64,000 nucleotides of DNA from Limnohabitans radicicola (GCF_014837235.1 NZ_JACYFT010000003.1:143660-207659), one strand, 5' to 3'. Counted from the stretch's first letter, positions 34,663 through 44,189 are shown. Numbers and translations are program-made. Notes: generated from the sequence alone by a model not told the origin.

Positions 34663-35142
34663 ATGAGCCGCCCTGTGATTGCTGTTTATTCCGGTACTTT
34701 CGACCCGCTGACCTTGGGGCACGAAGACGTGGTTCGCCGCGCGGCCAAGATGTTCGACCAAGTGATCGTGGCGGTGGCCCGCGCGCACCACAAGCAGACC
34801 CGTTTCAGCCTTGACGAGCGTTTGGCGCAGGCGCAGGCGGCGCTGGCCGATTGCCCCAACGTCAAGGCCTTGCCTTTTGAGGGCTTGATCGTCAACTTTG
34901 TGCGCGAGCAGGGCGCGCAGGTCATTGTGCGCGGCATCCGCTCACCCACCGACTATGACTACGAAACCCAGATGTCGGGCATGAACCGCCATCTGGCCCC
35001 TGAAGTGGATACGGTGTTTCTGCACACCAGCGCGGCGGTTCAGCACATCAGCAGCACGCTGGTGCGTGAAATCTCCAAGCTCGGCGGTGACGTGTCAGGT
35101 CTGGTGTCGGCCCCTGTGCTCGCAGCGCTATCGGCCAAGTGA
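34663..35142 (+). CDS. coaD: Phosphopantetheine adenylyltransferase CoaD
   Basis: CoaD transfers AMP to 4'-phosphopantetheine in the fourth step of coenzyme A synthesis. The 159-residue protein has the nucleotidyltransferase motif YSGTFDPLTLGHEDVVRRA with the TxGH signature, RGIRSPTDYDYETQMSGMN, and the ISSTLVREI motif near the C-terminus. AAGGA six bases ahead supports ATG 34663. It is downstream of rsmD and converges on recJ. Confidence 0.96.
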   Translation: MSRPVIAVYSGTFDPLTLGHEDVVRRAAKMFDQVIVAVARAHHKQTRFSLDERLAQAQAALADCPNVKALPFEGLIVNFVREQGAQVIVRGIRSPTDYDYETQMSGMNRHLAPEVDTVFLHTSAAVQHISSTLVREISKLGGDVSGLVSAPVLAALSAK

Positions 35143-35147
35143 CGCAC

Positions 35148-35165
35148 GGCCGCTGGTACGCGGCC
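35148..35165. terminator. Weak hairpin between convergent coaD and recJ
   Basis: GGCCGC (35148-35153) can pair with GCGGCC (35160-35165) around a TGGTAC loop in the 27-base gap between the two stops. No T run follows on either strand, so it is at best a weak or Rho-assisted terminator. Confidence 0.3.
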
Positions 35166-35169
35166 TGCC

Positions 35170-36879
35170 TCAAACTTCGGCGGCTTCGACCATGAAGCGC
35201 ACGCGCTTTTGGCCCTGCCATTCATCGGCGTCGAGCCGGTAAGCGAGCTTGACGCGGCTGGGCAAAGGCTCGGTGCGACCAAACCAAATGCCGTCGATGG
35301 CCTGGCCCTGGTGCTTGAGCTTGAGCGCCAGGTGTTTTTCGCCCACCAGCCGCTGCGAGACCACATCCACTTCTTCGCTGAACACGGGCGCGGAAAAGCC
35401 CTGCCCCCACACCTCGCGGTGCAGCATCTCGACCATGTCCACGCGCAGGTACTCGGGCGGCAAGGGGCCGTCGGTCTCCAGGCGTCGCTGCAGCGTGGCC
35501 GCATCCAGCCACTCGGCCGCCACCTGGTTCAGGGTTTCTTCAAACACATCCAGGTGTTCTTCGGCCACCGTGCAACCTGCGGCCATGGCATGACCGCCAA
35601 AGCGCAGCAGCACACCCGGTGCGCGCTTGGCCACCAGGTCCAGGGCATCGCGCAAATGAAAGCCGGGGATGGAGCGGCCCGAGCCCTTGAGTTCGTGTTC
35701 TTTGCCCGGCGCGTTGCTGGCGGCAAACACAAAGGTCGGTCGGTGCAGCTTGTCCTTGATGCGCGAGGCCACGATGCCGACCACGCCTTCATGAAAGTCC
35801 GGGTCGAACACGCAAATGGCGGGTGGCGGCTCGTCGCCTTCGTCGAACAAGGACTCGGCGATCTCCATCGCCATCTCGCGCATGTCGCCTTCGATCACAC
35901 GGCGCTCGCGGTTGATGGTGTCCAGTTGGCGTGCCAGTTCGTCGGCCCGCATGGGGTCATCGCTCAGCAGGCATTCGATGCCCAGCGTCATGTCCGACAA
36001 ACGGCCTGCTGCGTTGATGCGCGGGCCCAGGGCAAAACCGAAATCGAAGGTGGTGGCCTTGGCCGCTTCGCGCGCCGCAGCGCGAAACAGCGCGGCCATG
36101 CCCGGCGGCAGGGCACCCGCGCGCACGCGCTTGAGGCCTTGCGCCACCAGGCGGCGGTTGTTGGCGTCGAGTCTGACCACGTCGGCCACGGTGCCCAGCG
36201 CCACCAAAGGCAGCAGGGCATCCAGTTTGGGTTGACTGCTTTGGTCAAAAACACCGCGCTGGCGCAGTTCGGCGCGCAAGGCCAGCAGCACGTAAAACAC
36301 CACACCGACCCCGGCGATCGATTTGCTCGCGAAGCTGCAGCCTGGCTGGTTGGGGTTGACGATCACTTCGGCGGTGGGCAGGGTGCTGCCGGGCAGGTGG
36401 TGGTCGGTCACCAGCACCTTCAGGCCCAGACGCTGGGCTTCGGCCACGCCTTCGACACTGGCGATGCCGTTGTCCACCGTGATGAGCACATCGGCCCCCA
36501 GCGCTTTCACACGCTGCGCGATCGGCGCTGTCAGGCCGTAGCCATCCACCACGCGGTCAGGCACCAGGTAGCTCACGTGCTGCGCGCCCAGCATGCGCAG
36601 GCCGCGCACGGCCACGGCGCAGGCGGTCGCGCCATCGCAGTCGTAGTCGGCCACGATGCACAGGCGTTGCCCTGCGGTCATCGCATCGGCCAGCAGCGTT
36701 GCGGCAGCTTGCGCGCCCAGCAAGCCGCTGGGGGGCAGCAGCAGGTTCAGGCCGTCATCAAGCTCGTCTTTGGATTGCACACCTCGCGCTGCATACAGGC
36801 GGGCCAGCAAGGGGTGGATGCCCGCTTGCTCCAGCGCCCAGGCGCTGCGGGGCGGGACATCTCGGGTCAGGAGTTTCAT
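35170..36879 (-). CDS. recJ: Single-stranded-DNA-specific exonuclease RecJ
   Basis: RecJ degrades single-stranded DNA 5' to 3' in RecF-pathway recombination and mismatch repair. The 569-residue protein has DHH-family motifs: VADYDCDGATA, VDNGIAS, VTDHHLPG and GPRINAAGRLSDM, then the DHHA1 motif with RFGGHAMAAGCTV. In the first motif a Cys stands between the two Asp, as in some homologues. ATG 36879 gives the family start MKLLTRDVP. It overlaps the upstream hypothetical gene by four bases. Confidence 0.96.
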   Translation of the reverse strand: MKLLTRDVPPRSAWALEQAGIHPLLARLYAARGVQSKDELDDGLNLLLPPSGLLGAQAAATLLADAMTAGQRLCIVADYDCDGATACAVAVRGLRMLGAQHVSYLVPDRVVDGYGLTAPIAQRVKALGADVLITVDNGIASVEGVAEAQRLGLKVLVTDHHLPGSTLPTAEVIVNPNQPGCSFASKSIAGVGVVFYVLLALRAELRQRGVFDQSSQPKLDALLPLVALGTVADVVRLDANNRRLVAQGLKRVRAGALPPGMAALFRAAAREAAKATTFDFGFALGPRINAAGRLSDMTLGIECLLSDDPMRADELARQLDTINRERRVIEGDMREMAMEIAESLFDEGDEPPPAICVFDPDFHEGVVGIVASRIKDKLHRPTFVFAASNAPGKEHELKGSGRSIPGFHLRDALDLVAKRAPGVLLRFGGHAMAAGCTVAEEHLDVFEETLNQVAAEWLDAATLQRRLETDGPLPPEYLRVDMVEMLHREVWGQGFSAPVFSEEVDVVSQRLVGEKHLALKLKHQGQAIDGIWFGRTEPLPSRVKLAYRLDADEWQGQKRVRFMVEAAEV

Positions 36880-37802
36880 GTCGGGATCAGGGCCTGCAAG
36901 GCCCGGCCAGTGTCGGTGGTCTGAAAAACGGCGCCGATGCGCTGCAGCCACGAGCGCTCGGTCCGCTGGTAGGTGTGCGCTGATGTTTCGCTGCACAGGC
37001 TCAGGCGCAGGCCGGCTTGGTGGGCGAGTGGGGCCAGGTGCGTGGCGTCGAGCTCGCGCCAGGCCGCTTGCCAGGCCTGCAGGTCACCGCGCAGGGCAGG
37101 CCCCCGCAAAGGGTCGAGCACCAGGACTTGGCCGTCGGCTTGCGCTGCTGGCTCGGCTGGGAGCCGTCCTGCACCATGGACCCAGAACGAGTTGACGGTG
37201 ATCCGTCCTTGGGCCATGCGGGCATCGTTGACCGGGTGGTTGTAGAGCAGCATCTGCATTTCGCTTTGCAGGCGTCGCAGCGAGTCGGGCAGGTGGCCGT
37301 CGGTGATCCAGGGTTTGACGTTGGCACCGATCACCCGGTCGAGAGAGGGGGGACGCATGTGCTCAAAGACGTCACCACGCGCGTGCCATTGCAGCGCGCT
37401 GTCCCATTGCACGTCCAGGCCGTCTTCCTGCAAAAACGCCTGCATGGCCTGCAGCAGCTGCTGTGATTCTTCATCGCTCAGGTGCAGGTGGGCCGGGTCC
37501 AGCATGACCACCTGGTCCATGCCGATCTGCCAGTGGCAAGGCGTGATCCAGGCCTGTGGTCCGGTATGCCGAGGGTGCGCCAGCGCTGCCCAGGGCAGCG
37601 GGGCGTCCACAGGCCAACCCAGACTGCGTGCCCACACCCGCTCATGCGGCATGTGGGGCGAGGGTTGGGCATCGCGCGCTTCGTCGTCCCGGTGGGTGCA
37701 TGTCATCTGTGCCAGCAGCTGGCGCAGGTGAGGCAGTGCCAGGCTGTGCAGGGCGTCCGGTGGGGCGTCTGTCAGGGCGGCATAGGGAATGATCAGGTGC
37801 AT
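36876..37802 (-). CDS. RecJ-associated conserved hypothetical protein
   Basis: The 308-residue protein is often found next to recJ in Burkholderiales and is sometimes labelled phosphoglycerate-mutase-like, but I see no catalytic motif that supports a reaction. Recognisable pieces are an N-terminal MHLIIPYAA, WITPCHWQIGMDQVVMLDP, SLDRVIGANVKPWITDG and ITVNSFWVHGAGRLP. It is probably cytoplasmic. The stop overlaps the recJ start by four bases, so the two are likely translated together. A perfect hairpin abuts its start codon and no ribosome site is evident. Confidence 0.75.
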   Translation of the reverse strand: MHLIIPYAALTDAPPDALHSLALPHLRQLLAQMTCTHRDDEARDAQPSPHMPHERVWARSLGWPVDAPLPWAALAHPRHTGPQAWITPCHWQIGMDQVVMLDPAHLHLSDEESQQLLQAMQAFLQEDGLDVQWDSALQWHARGDVFEHMRPPSLDRVIGANVKPWITDGHLPDSLRRLQSEMQMLLYNHPVNDARMAQGRITVNSFWVHGAGRLPAEPAAQADGQVLVLDPLRGPALRGDLQAWQAAWRELDATHLAPLAHQAGLRLSLCSETSAHTYQRTERSWLQRIGAVFQTTDTGRALQALIPT

Positions 37803-37823
37803 GGCCTGCGATTGTCGCAGGCC
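37803..37823 (-). promoter_or_regulatory. Perfect inverted repeat abutting a start codon
   Basis: GGCCTGCGA (37803-37811) and TCGCAGGCC (37815-37823) form a 9-bp perfect stem with a three-base loop immediately upstream of the ATG of the RecJ-associated gene. In mRNA this hairpin would occupy the ribosome-binding position. It may be an operator, a translational control structure or both; lolC starts 39 bases away in the other direction. Confidence 0.5.
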
Positions 37824-37861
37824 CGGATGAACGGCGAGTCTGATTCGTCACAATAGAGCCC

Positions 37862-39130
37862 ATGGCCTTTTTCAAAAACATCCCCTACGAGCTGGTGCTC
37901 GGCTGGCGCTACACGCGTGCAGGCCGCGCCACGCGGCGCAACGGGTTCATTTCCTTCATCTCAGGCGTGTCCATGCTGGGCATTGGTCTGGGCGTGGCGG
38001 CGCTCATCATCGTGCTCAGTGTGATGAACGGTTTCCAGCGCGAGGTGCGCGACCGCATGCTGGGTGTGGTGTCCCACATCGAGGTGTATGCCTTTGACGG
38101 CGGTGCGTTGCCCGACTGGCAGGCCACTTTGGCCCAAGTCAAGGCGAACCCGTCCGTGGTGGGGGCGGCCCCTTTTGTGGCGGCGCAGGCTTTGGTGGCG
38201 CGGGGCGACGACATGAAAGGCGTGTTGGTGCGGGGCATTGACCCGGCGCTGGAGCCCCAGGTCAGTGACCTGCAGTCCGACATGCAGGCCCAGGTGCTCA
38301 GCCGCTTGCAGCCGGGGCAGTTTGGCCTGGTGCTGGGGCGCGACCTGGCCCAGAACCTGGGCGCCATGCCCGGCGAGCTGGTGACGCTGGTTTCGCCCTC
38401 CGGCCAGGTCACGCCCGCCGGGGTGGTGCCGCGCATGAAGCAGATGACGGTGCTGGGCACCTTCTCGTCCGGCCACTACGAATACGACTCCTCGCTGGCG
38501 CTCATGCATGTCGACGACGCAGCGCGCATGTTCCGCCTGGAAGGCCCGAGCGGCGTGCGCGTCAAGCTGCGCGACCTGCACCAGGCGCGTGAGGTGGCGC
38601 AGCAGCTGCAGGCGCAGCTGGGCGCGGGCTTTCATGTGCGCGACTGGACGCAACAAAACCGCACCTGGTTTGCGGCGGTGCAGGTGGAAAAACGCATGAT
38701 GTTCATCATCCTCACCCTGATCGTGGCCGTGGCCGCGTTCAACCTGGTCAGCACCCTGGTGATGACCGTCACCGACAAGCGGGCCGACATCGCCATCTTG
38801 CGCACGCTGGGCGCCAGTCCGGGCAGCATCATGGGCATCTTTGTGGTGCAAGGCGCGGCCGTGGGTGTGATGGGCACCCTGGGCGGTCTGGCGCTGGGCC
38901 TGCTGGTGGCGTTCAACATCGATGTGATCGTGCCCGCGCTGGAGCGCTTGTTCAGTGCGACTTTTTTGCCGCAAGACATTTACCTCATCAGCCGCATGCC
39001 CAGCGAGCCCATGGCCAGCGACATCGTGCCGATTGCGGTGATTTCCCTGGTGCTGGCTTTTGCGGCCACGCTGTACCCGAGCTGGCGCGCCAGCCGCGTC
39101 AATCCCGCGGAGGCCTTGCGCTATGAATGA
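37862..39130 (+). CDS. Lipoprotein-releasing ABC transporter permease LolC/E
   Basis: The 422-residue inner-membrane permease of the Lol system extracts outer-membrane lipoproteins. It has one N-terminal helix in [33 protein letters not shown], a large periplasmic domain, and three C-terminal FtsX-type helices with [20 protein letters not shown] and [18 protein letters not shown] at the end. Only one permease gene is present here next to lolD, so it may act as a homodimer as LolF-type permeases do. lolD overlaps by eight bases. Confidence 0.92.
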   Translation: MAFFKNIPYELVLGWRYTRAGRATRRNGFISFISGVSMLGIGLGVAALIIVLSVMNGFQREVRDRMLGVVSHIEVYAFDGGALPDWQATLAQVKANPSVVGAAPFVAAQALVARGDDMKGVLVRGIDPALEPQVSDLQSDMQAQVLSRLQPGQFGLVLGRDLAQNLGAMPGELVTLVSPSGQVTPAGVVPRMKQMTVLGTFSSGHYEYDSSLALMHVDDAARMFRLEGPSGVRVKLRDLHQAREVAQQLQAQLGAGFHVRDWTQQNRTWFAAVQVEKRMMFIILTLIVAVAAFNLVSTLVMTVTDKRADIAILRTLGASPGSIMGIFVVQGAAVGVMGTLGGLALGLLVAFNIDVIVPALERLFSATFLPQDIYLISRMPSEPMASDIVPIAVISLVLAFAATLYPSWRASRVNPAEALRYE

Positions 39131-39812
39131 CACGACACACGCCGTGGTGCTGCAGGCGCGGGGCCTGACCAAACGTTTCACCGAAGGGCGACTCGACGTG
39201 ACCGTGCTGCAAGGCGTGGACCTGCAGGTCCATGCGGGCGAGACACTGGCCGTGGTCGGTGCGTCGGGCTCGGGCAAGAGCACCTTGCTGCACCTTCTGG
39301 GCGGGCTGGATGCCCCCACCTCGGGCAGCGTGACGCTGATGGGCCAGCAGATGTCCACCCTGAGCGCGGCGCAGCAAGGCGAGATGCGCAACCGCCACCT
39401 GGGCTTTGTGTACCAGTTCCACCACCTGTTGCCCGAATTCAGCGCGCTGGACAACGTGGCCATGCCCTTGTGGGTGCGGCGCATGGACCGCGCCGAGGCC
39501 TCGGCTCAGGCGGCCCGCTGGCTCGGCCAGGTGGGTTTGTCCGGGCGCGTGCACCACCGCCCGGCCGAGCTGTCGGGGGGCGAGCGCCAGCGTGTGGCCA
39601 TCGCCCGTGCCCTGGTCACCGAGCCCGCCTGCGTGCTGGCCGACGAGCCCACGGGCAATTTGGACCGCAGCACCGCCGACGGTGTGTTTGATCTGATGCT
39701 GCAGCTCGCCCGTGAGCGGGGCACCGCCTTTGTGGTGGTCACCCACGACCAGGCGCTGGCTGCCCGCTGCGACCGCCAATTGCATCTGGTGCAAGGCGTT
39801 TTGCAGCCCTGA
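39123..39812 (+). CDS. lolD: Lipoprotein-releasing ABC transporter ATP-binding protein LolD
   Basis: The 229-residue ATPase drives lipoprotein release. It shows Walker [20 protein letters not shown], the Q-loop [21 protein letters not shown] typical of LolD in its first 20 residues, the signature LSGGERQR, Walker [13 protein letters not shown] and the H-loop [10 protein letters not shown] 39123 overlaps the end of the permease gene. tatD follows 11 bases after the stop on the same strand. Confidence 0.95.
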   Translation: MNDTTHAVVLQARGLTKRFTEGRLDVTVLQGVDLQVHAGETLAVVGASGSGKSTLLHLLGGLDAPTSGSVTLMGQQMSTLSAAQQGEMRNRHLGFVYQFHHLLPEFSALDNVAMPLWVRRMDRAEASAQAARWLGQVGLSGRVHHRPAELSGGERQRVAIARALVTEPACVLADEPTGNLDRSTADGVFDLMLQLARERGTAFVVVTHDQALAARCDRQLHLVQGVLQP

Positions 39813-39823
39813 CCGGTTCACGC

Positions 39824-40648
39824 ATGTGGATCGACACCCATTGCCACCTGGACGCGCCTGAGTTCGAGGCTGACCGCGACGCAGTGCGCCAGCAGGCCCG
39901 CAACGCAGGGGTGGGGCTGTGCGTGATCCCCGCTGTGGAACGGGCTCACTGGGGCGCGGTGCAGGCACTGGCACATCGCCATGCCGACGCCTACGCGCTG
40001 GGCATCCACCCGTTGTATGTGCCCCAGGCGCATGAAGATGACTTGCAGGCGCTCGACGATGCCTTGACCGCATCGCAGGGCGACCCCCGGTTGGTGGCTG
40101 TGGGCGAGATCGGTCTGGACTTTTTTGTGCCTGCGCTGTTCGAGCCGGCCATGCGCGAGCGGCAGTGGGCGTTTTACACCGCCCAGCTCAAGCTGGCGCG
40201 CAAGCACGGTTTGCCGGTCATCCTGCATGTGCGCCGCTCGGCTGACCTGCTGCTCAAGGGCTTACGCCAAGTGGCGGTGTCGGGTGGCATCGCCCACGCC
40301 TTCAATGGCAGCGCGCAGCAGGCGCAGGCCTTCATGGATCTGGGCTTTGCACTGGGCTTTGGCGGTGCCATGACCTACGAGCGGGCCACGCAGTTGCGGG
40401 CGCTGGCCACGGCCGTGCCTGAGTCGGCGCTGGTGCTTGAAACCGATGCGCCCGACATCCCGCCGCACTGGATTTACCAGACCGCCGAGCAACGCGCTGC
40501 AGGCCAGCCCCAGGGGCGCAATGCGCCCGAGCAGTTGCCGCGCATCGCCCAGGTGCTGGCCGATCTCCGGGGGCTGCCTGTCCCGGTGCTGGCCGCCATC
40601 ACCAGCGGCAATGCCCGGCGTTGCTTGCCCAGGCTGGTGCAGTTGTGA
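39824..40648 (+). CDS. TatD family metal-dependent deoxyribonuclease
   Basis: The 274-residue amidohydrolase-fold protein begins with the metal-binding HxH in DTHCHLDAPEF (His 6 and His 8). It has VAVGEIGLDFF with a metal Glu, LPVILHVRRSADLL, GGIAHAFNGSAQQA and LVLETDAPDIPP with the last metal Asp. TatD proteins act as 3'-5' DNases or quality-control hydrolases. The stop overlaps a GTG start of the next gene, pointing to coupled translation with the glycosylase-like gene. Confidence 0.92.
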   Translation: MWIDTHCHLDAPEFEADRDAVRQQARNAGVGLCVIPAVERAHWGAVQALAHRHADAYALGIHPLYVPQAHEDDLQALDDALTASQGDPRLVAVGEIGLDFFVPALFEPAMRERQWAFYTAQLKLARKHGLPVILHVRRSADLLLKGLRQVAVSGGIAHAFNGSAQQAQAFMDLGFALGFGGAMTYERATQLRALATAVPESALVLETDAPDIPPHWIYQTAEQRAAGQPQGRNAPEQLPRIAQVLADLRGLPVPVLAAITSGNARRCLPRLVQL

Positions 40649-41181
40649 CGCACGCACAGCGTTTGCAAGGCCTCGCGCCTGTGGCATCACCCGCCATCCG
40701 TGTGCTGGTGCTGGGCAGCTTTCCGGGGGTGCGCTCGTTGCAGAGCCAGCAGTACTATGCGCACCCGCAAAACCACTTTTGGCGCATCATGCAGGCGCTG
40801 TGGCCCAATGCCCCTTGGCCCACAGACCGGGACTACGCCGGGCGTTGCGCCTGTTTGCTGCAGTGTGGCGTGGGCCTCTGGGACGTCTACGCTGCCTGCG
40901 AGCGCGAAGGCAGTCTGGACAGCGCCATTCGGGCGGCCGAACTCAACGATTTCCCGGCGTTGCTGGCGCAGTGTCCCCTGTTGAGCGGCATTGCCCACAA
41001 CGGGGGCGAGAGTTTTCGCCATGCCCAGGCCCTCGACAAAGCCTTGGCCCTGGCAGGGCTGCAAGGCCGTGTGCAGCTTCATCGCCTACCATCGACCAGT
41101 CCGGCCAACGCGTCGTGGACTTTTGAACACAAGCTCAGCGCCTGGCAGGCGGTGATGCAAGAACATGGATTGCTGGCATGA
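40645..41181 (+). CDS. DNA-deoxyinosine glycosylase-like uracil-DNA glycosylase family protein
   Basis: The 178-residue product matches the UDG-superfamily clade annotated as DNA-deoxyinosine (hypoxanthine) glycosylase: VLVLGSFPGVRSLQSQQYYA, HPQNHFWRIMQALW, CGVGLWDVY, and LPSTSPANASW near the C-terminus. Such enzymes remove deaminated adenine from DNA. The GTG at 40645 overlaps the tatD stop and is the best start; no ATG occurs before the conserved region. The stop overlaps the next gene by four bases. Confidence 0.82.
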   Translation: MTHAQRLQGLAPVASPAIRVLVLGSFPGVRSLQSQQYYAHPQNHFWRIMQALWPNAPWPTDRDYAGRCACLLQCGVGLWDVYAACEREGSLDSAIRAAELNDFPALLAQCPLLSGIAHNGGESFRHAQALDKALALAGLQGRVQLHRLPSTSPANASWTFEHKLSAWQAVMQEHGLLA

Positions 41182-41936
41182 GCCGTCAAAAAAACACCCC
41201 ACTGCCCGAAGTGAACTTTTCAGAGGATGGCGACATCCGCTACCTGCATCTGGCCACCGAATGGATCCAGGGCTCGATGTTGATCGACAAGCCCTACGAC
41301 ATCGAACTCGAATACGTGCAACGCATGATGGCCTGGCTGCTGTTCATGCCGCTGGCCGAGGTCAAGGGTGCCCACGCCATGCAGCTGGGCCTGGGGGCGG
41401 GCACGATCACCAAGTTCTGCTACAAAAAACTGAAGATGACCTGCACCGCCATCGAGCTCAACCCTGGTGTACTGCATGCCTGCCGAGGCTGGTTCCGTTT
41501 GCCGCCCGACGACGAGCGCCTGCGTGTGGTGTTGGCCGACGCCGCCGAAGAAATCCGCTCGCCCGAATGGACCGGCGTGGTCGATGCACTGCAAGTGGAC
41601 CTGTACGACCACGAAGCCGCGGCCCCCGTGCTCGACAGCCTGGACTTCTACCGCGACTGCCATGCCTTGCTGACCCCGCAAGGCTGCATGACGGTCAACT
41701 TGTTTGGCCGTTCGTCGAGCTTTGACGAGAGCCTGGAGAAAATCCGCGCCGCTTTTGGCGACGATGCCGTCTGGGCCTTCAAGCCCACGCGCGAAGGCAA
41801 CACCATCGTGCTGGCACAGCGCACGCCCCAGCGCCCCAAGCGCGAACAACTGATGGAAGCGGCCGAGCGCATCGAAGCGGTTTGGGGCTTGCCCGCCACC
41901 AAGTGGTTGCGGGTTTTCAAGCCCTACACGAAGTGA
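41178..41936 (+). CDS. Spermidine-synthase-like methyltransferase-fold protein
   Basis: The 252-residue protein has the SpeE/Rossmann layout: MQLGLGAGTITKFCYKKL as the glycine-rich motif, TAIELNPGVLHAC, VVLADAAEEIRSP and QVDLYDHEAAAPVLDSLDFY. The true aminopropyl-transfer Asp and polyamine-binding residues are not clearly conserved (VDLYD replaces the usual DxxD pattern), so polyamine synthesis is uncertain. It overlaps the glycosylase-like gene by four bases and ends the lolC-to-speE-like run. Confidence 0.82.
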   Translation: MSRQKNTPLPEVNFSEDGDIRYLHLATEWIQGSMLIDKPYDIELEYVQRMMAWLLFMPLAEVKGAHAMQLGLGAGTITKFCYKKLKMTCTAIELNPGVLHACRGWFRLPPDDERLRVVLADAAEEIRSPEWTGVVDALQVDLYDHEAAAPVLDSLDFYRDCHALLTPQGCMTVNLFGRSSSFDESLEKIRAAFGDDAVWAFKPTREGNTIVLAQRTPQRPKREQLMEAAERIEAVWGLPATKWLRVFKPYTK

Positions 41937-42078
41937 CAAAAAACACCCCGCAAATCGCTTGCAATCTAGGGTTAACCATAGGGTGGCGTCGCCCCCGGGA
42001 CATAGGTGGAACCCACATGGCCCCGGAGTCAATCCTCCAACACAATCAGCCCATTCCAAACTCTGGAGGAGCGTGATC

Positions 42079-42567
42079 GTGTTAATCAAGAGTCAAAAAG
42101 ACTTTTTCTCGGGCCTGATGTTCACCGTGGTCGGTGCAGCATTCGCCTACGGTGCCACCAGCTACAGCATTGGCTCGGGTGGTCGCATGGGGCCTGGCTA
42201 TTTCCCCTTGCTGCTGGGCGTGATCCTGGCCATCCTGGGCGCTGTCGTCATGTTCAAGGCCCTCGTGGTCGAGACACCCAATGGCGACAAGATTGGCAAA
42301 TGGGCCTGGAAGCCTTTGTTTTTCATCATCTCAGCCAACGTGCTGTTTGGCATTTTGCTCGGCGGCTTGCCCAGCATCGGTCTGCCCCCCATGGGCCTGA
42401 TCGCAGCCATCTTCGGTATCACCCTTGTGGCCAGCCTGGCCGGTGAAGACTTCCGGCTGAAAGAAGTGCTGATCCTGTCGGTCGTGCTGTCGATCGGCAG
42501 TTATCTGGCATTCGTGGTGCTGCTGAAGCTGCAGTTCCCCGTGTGGCCGACATTCATCACAGGCTAA
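42079..42567 (+). CDS. tctB: Tripartite tricarboxylate transporter small membrane subunit TctB
   Basis: TctB is the small membrane subunit of TTT carboxylate importers. The 162-residue protein has about four hydrophobic helices and begins LIKSQKDFFSGLMFTVVG, with GRMGPGYFP typical of the family. The GTG at 42079 lies eight bases after a GGAGGA; another GTG two codons upstream is too close to it. tctA follows 13 bases later. The 142-base gap before it holds no gene and no motif I can name. Confidence 0.9.
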   Translation: MLIKSQKDFFSGLMFTVVGAAFAYGATSYSIGSGGRMGPGYFPLLLGVILAILGAVVMFKALVVETPNGDKIGKWAWKPLFFIISANVLFGILLGGLPSIGLPPMGLIAAIFGITLVASLAGEDFRLKEVLILSVVLSIGSYLAFVVLLKLQFPVWPTFITG

Positions 42568-42580
42568 GGAGAACAAAAAA

Positions 42581-44092
42581 ATGGAACTGTTTGACAACCT
42601 GGCTCTCGGTTTTGGGGTGGCGTTCACCTTCCAGAACCTGATTTACGCGTTCATCGGCTGCCTGCTCGGCACGCTGATCGGTGTGTTGCCCGGCATCGGC
42701 CCGGTCGCGACCATCGCCATGCTGTTGCCCGCCACCTACGCGCTGCCCCCCGTGGCTGCGCTGATCATGCTGGCTGGCATTTATTACGGCGCCCAATACG
42801 GTGGCTCGACCACTGCGATTTTGGTCAACCTGCCCGGCGAGTCTTCGTCTGTGGTCACGGTGATCGACGGCTACCAGATGGCCCGCAAAGGCCGTGCAGG
42901 CCCCGCGCTGGCTGCGGCTGGCCTGGGCTCCTTCTTCGCCGGTTGCGTGGGCACTTTGATCCTGGCTGCATTCGCTGCACCCCTGACCGAAGTCGCGTTC
43001 AAGTTCGGCCCTGCCGAATACTTCTCGCTCATGATCCTGGGCTTGATCGGTGCCGTGGTGCTGGCTTCGGGTTCCTTGCTCAAGGCCGTGGCCATGATCG
43101 TGCTGGGCCTGTTGATGGGCCTGGTCGGTACCGACGTGAACTCGGGTGTGGCGCGTTTCTCCTTCGACATCCCTGAACTGACCGACGGCATTGGCTTCAT
43201 CGTCATCGCCATGGGTGTGTTCGGTTACGGCGAAATCATCGCCAACCTGTCGCAAAAAGAAGAAGACCGCGAAGTCTTCACGGGCAAGGTCAATGGCTTG
43301 TTCCCGACCGCCGCGGATTTCAAAAACATGATCCCCGCGGTGTTGCGTGGCACGACCATCGGCTCCCTGTTGGGTATCCTGCCCGGTGGCGGCGCATTGC
43401 TGGCAGCGTTTGCGGCCTACACGATCGAGAAGAAAACCAAGCTCAAGCCCGGTGAAGTGCCTTTCGGTCAAGGCAACATCCGTGGTGTGGCAGCGCCCGA
43501 GTCGGCCAACAACGCCGGTTCACAAACCTCCTTCATCCCCTTGTTGACCCTGGGTATTCCGCCCAACGCCGTGATGGCCTTGATGGTGGGCGCGATGACG
43601 ATCCACAACATCCAGCCTGGTCCACAGGTGATGACCAGCAACCCCGAACTCTTCTGGGGCCTGATCGCCTCGATGTGGATCGGTAACCTGATGCTGGTGA
43701 TCCTGAACCTGCCTTTGATCGGCATGTGGATCAAACTGCTGACGGTGCCTTACCGCTGGTTGTTCCCTGCCATCGTGCTGTTCTGTGCGATCGGTGTGTA
43801 CTCGACCAACAACAACACCTTCGACATCTGGATGGTGGCGGCCTTCGGTGTGATCGGTTACACCTTCATCAAGCTGGGTGTGGAGCCTGCGCCGCTGCTG
43901 CTGGGCTTCATCCTCGGCCCGATGATGGAAGAGAACCTGCGCCGCGCCATGCTGCTCTCGCGTGGTGACTGGAGCGTGTTTGTCACGCGCCCACTGTCGG
44001 CCAGCCTGCTGGCAGCTGCGGCGGTCTTGTTGATCATCGTGCTCTTGCCTGCGGTGAAATCCAAGCGCGAAGAAGCTTTTGTGGAAGATTGA
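42581..44092 (+). CDS. tctA: Tripartite tricarboxylate transporter large permease TctA
   Basis: TctA is the 12-helix permease of TTT importers. The 503-residue protein shows family signatures such as GVLPGIGPVATIAMLLPATY, YGGSTTAILVNLPGESSSVV, and GILPGGGALLAAFAAYTIEK, with PESANNAGSQTSFIPLLTLG in the second half. AAGGAGAAC precedes the ATG. It forms a two-gene unit with tctB, closed by a terminator; the binding protein is not in the same transcript but a Bug gene follows. Confidence 0.96.
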   Translation: MELFDNLALGFGVAFTFQNLIYAFIGCLLGTLIGVLPGIGPVATIAMLLPATYALPPVAALIMLAGIYYGAQYGGSTTAILVNLPGESSSVVTVIDGYQMARKGRAGPALAAAGLGSFFAGCVGTLILAAFAAPLTEVAFKFGPAEYFSLMILGLIGAVVLASGSLLKAVAMIVLGLLMGLVGTDVNSGVARFSFDIPELTDGIGFIVIAMGVFGYGEIIANLSQKEEDREVFTGKVNGLFPTAADFKNMIPAVLRGTTIGSLLGILPGGGALLAAFAAYTIEKKTKLKPGEVPFGQGNIRGVAAPESANNAGSQTSFIPLLTLGIPPNAVMALMVGAMTIHNIQPGPQVMTSNPELFWGLIASMWIGNLMLVILNLPLIGMWIKLLTVPYRWLFPAIVLFCAIGVYSTNNNTFDIWMVAAFGVIGYTFIKLGVEPAPLLLGFILGPMMEENLRRAMLLSRGDWSVFVTRPLSASLLAAAAVLLIIVLLPAVKSKREEAFVED

Positions 44093-44109
44093 TCTTCCGC
44101 ACTGAATGC

Positions 44110-44138
44110 AAACGGCCTCCTTGTGAGGCCGTTTTTCT
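44110..44138 (+). terminator. Intrinsic terminator after tctA
   Basis: AAACGGCCTC (44110-44119) pairs with GAGGCCGTTT (44125-44134) around a CTTGT loop and is followed by TTCTT. It cleanly separates tctBA from the next Bug-family gene. Confidence 0.85.
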
Positions 44139-44189
44139 TGGTGTCACGTACAAGCTGCAGGGGCTTGCCCCGTCTGACAGAATCCATTC

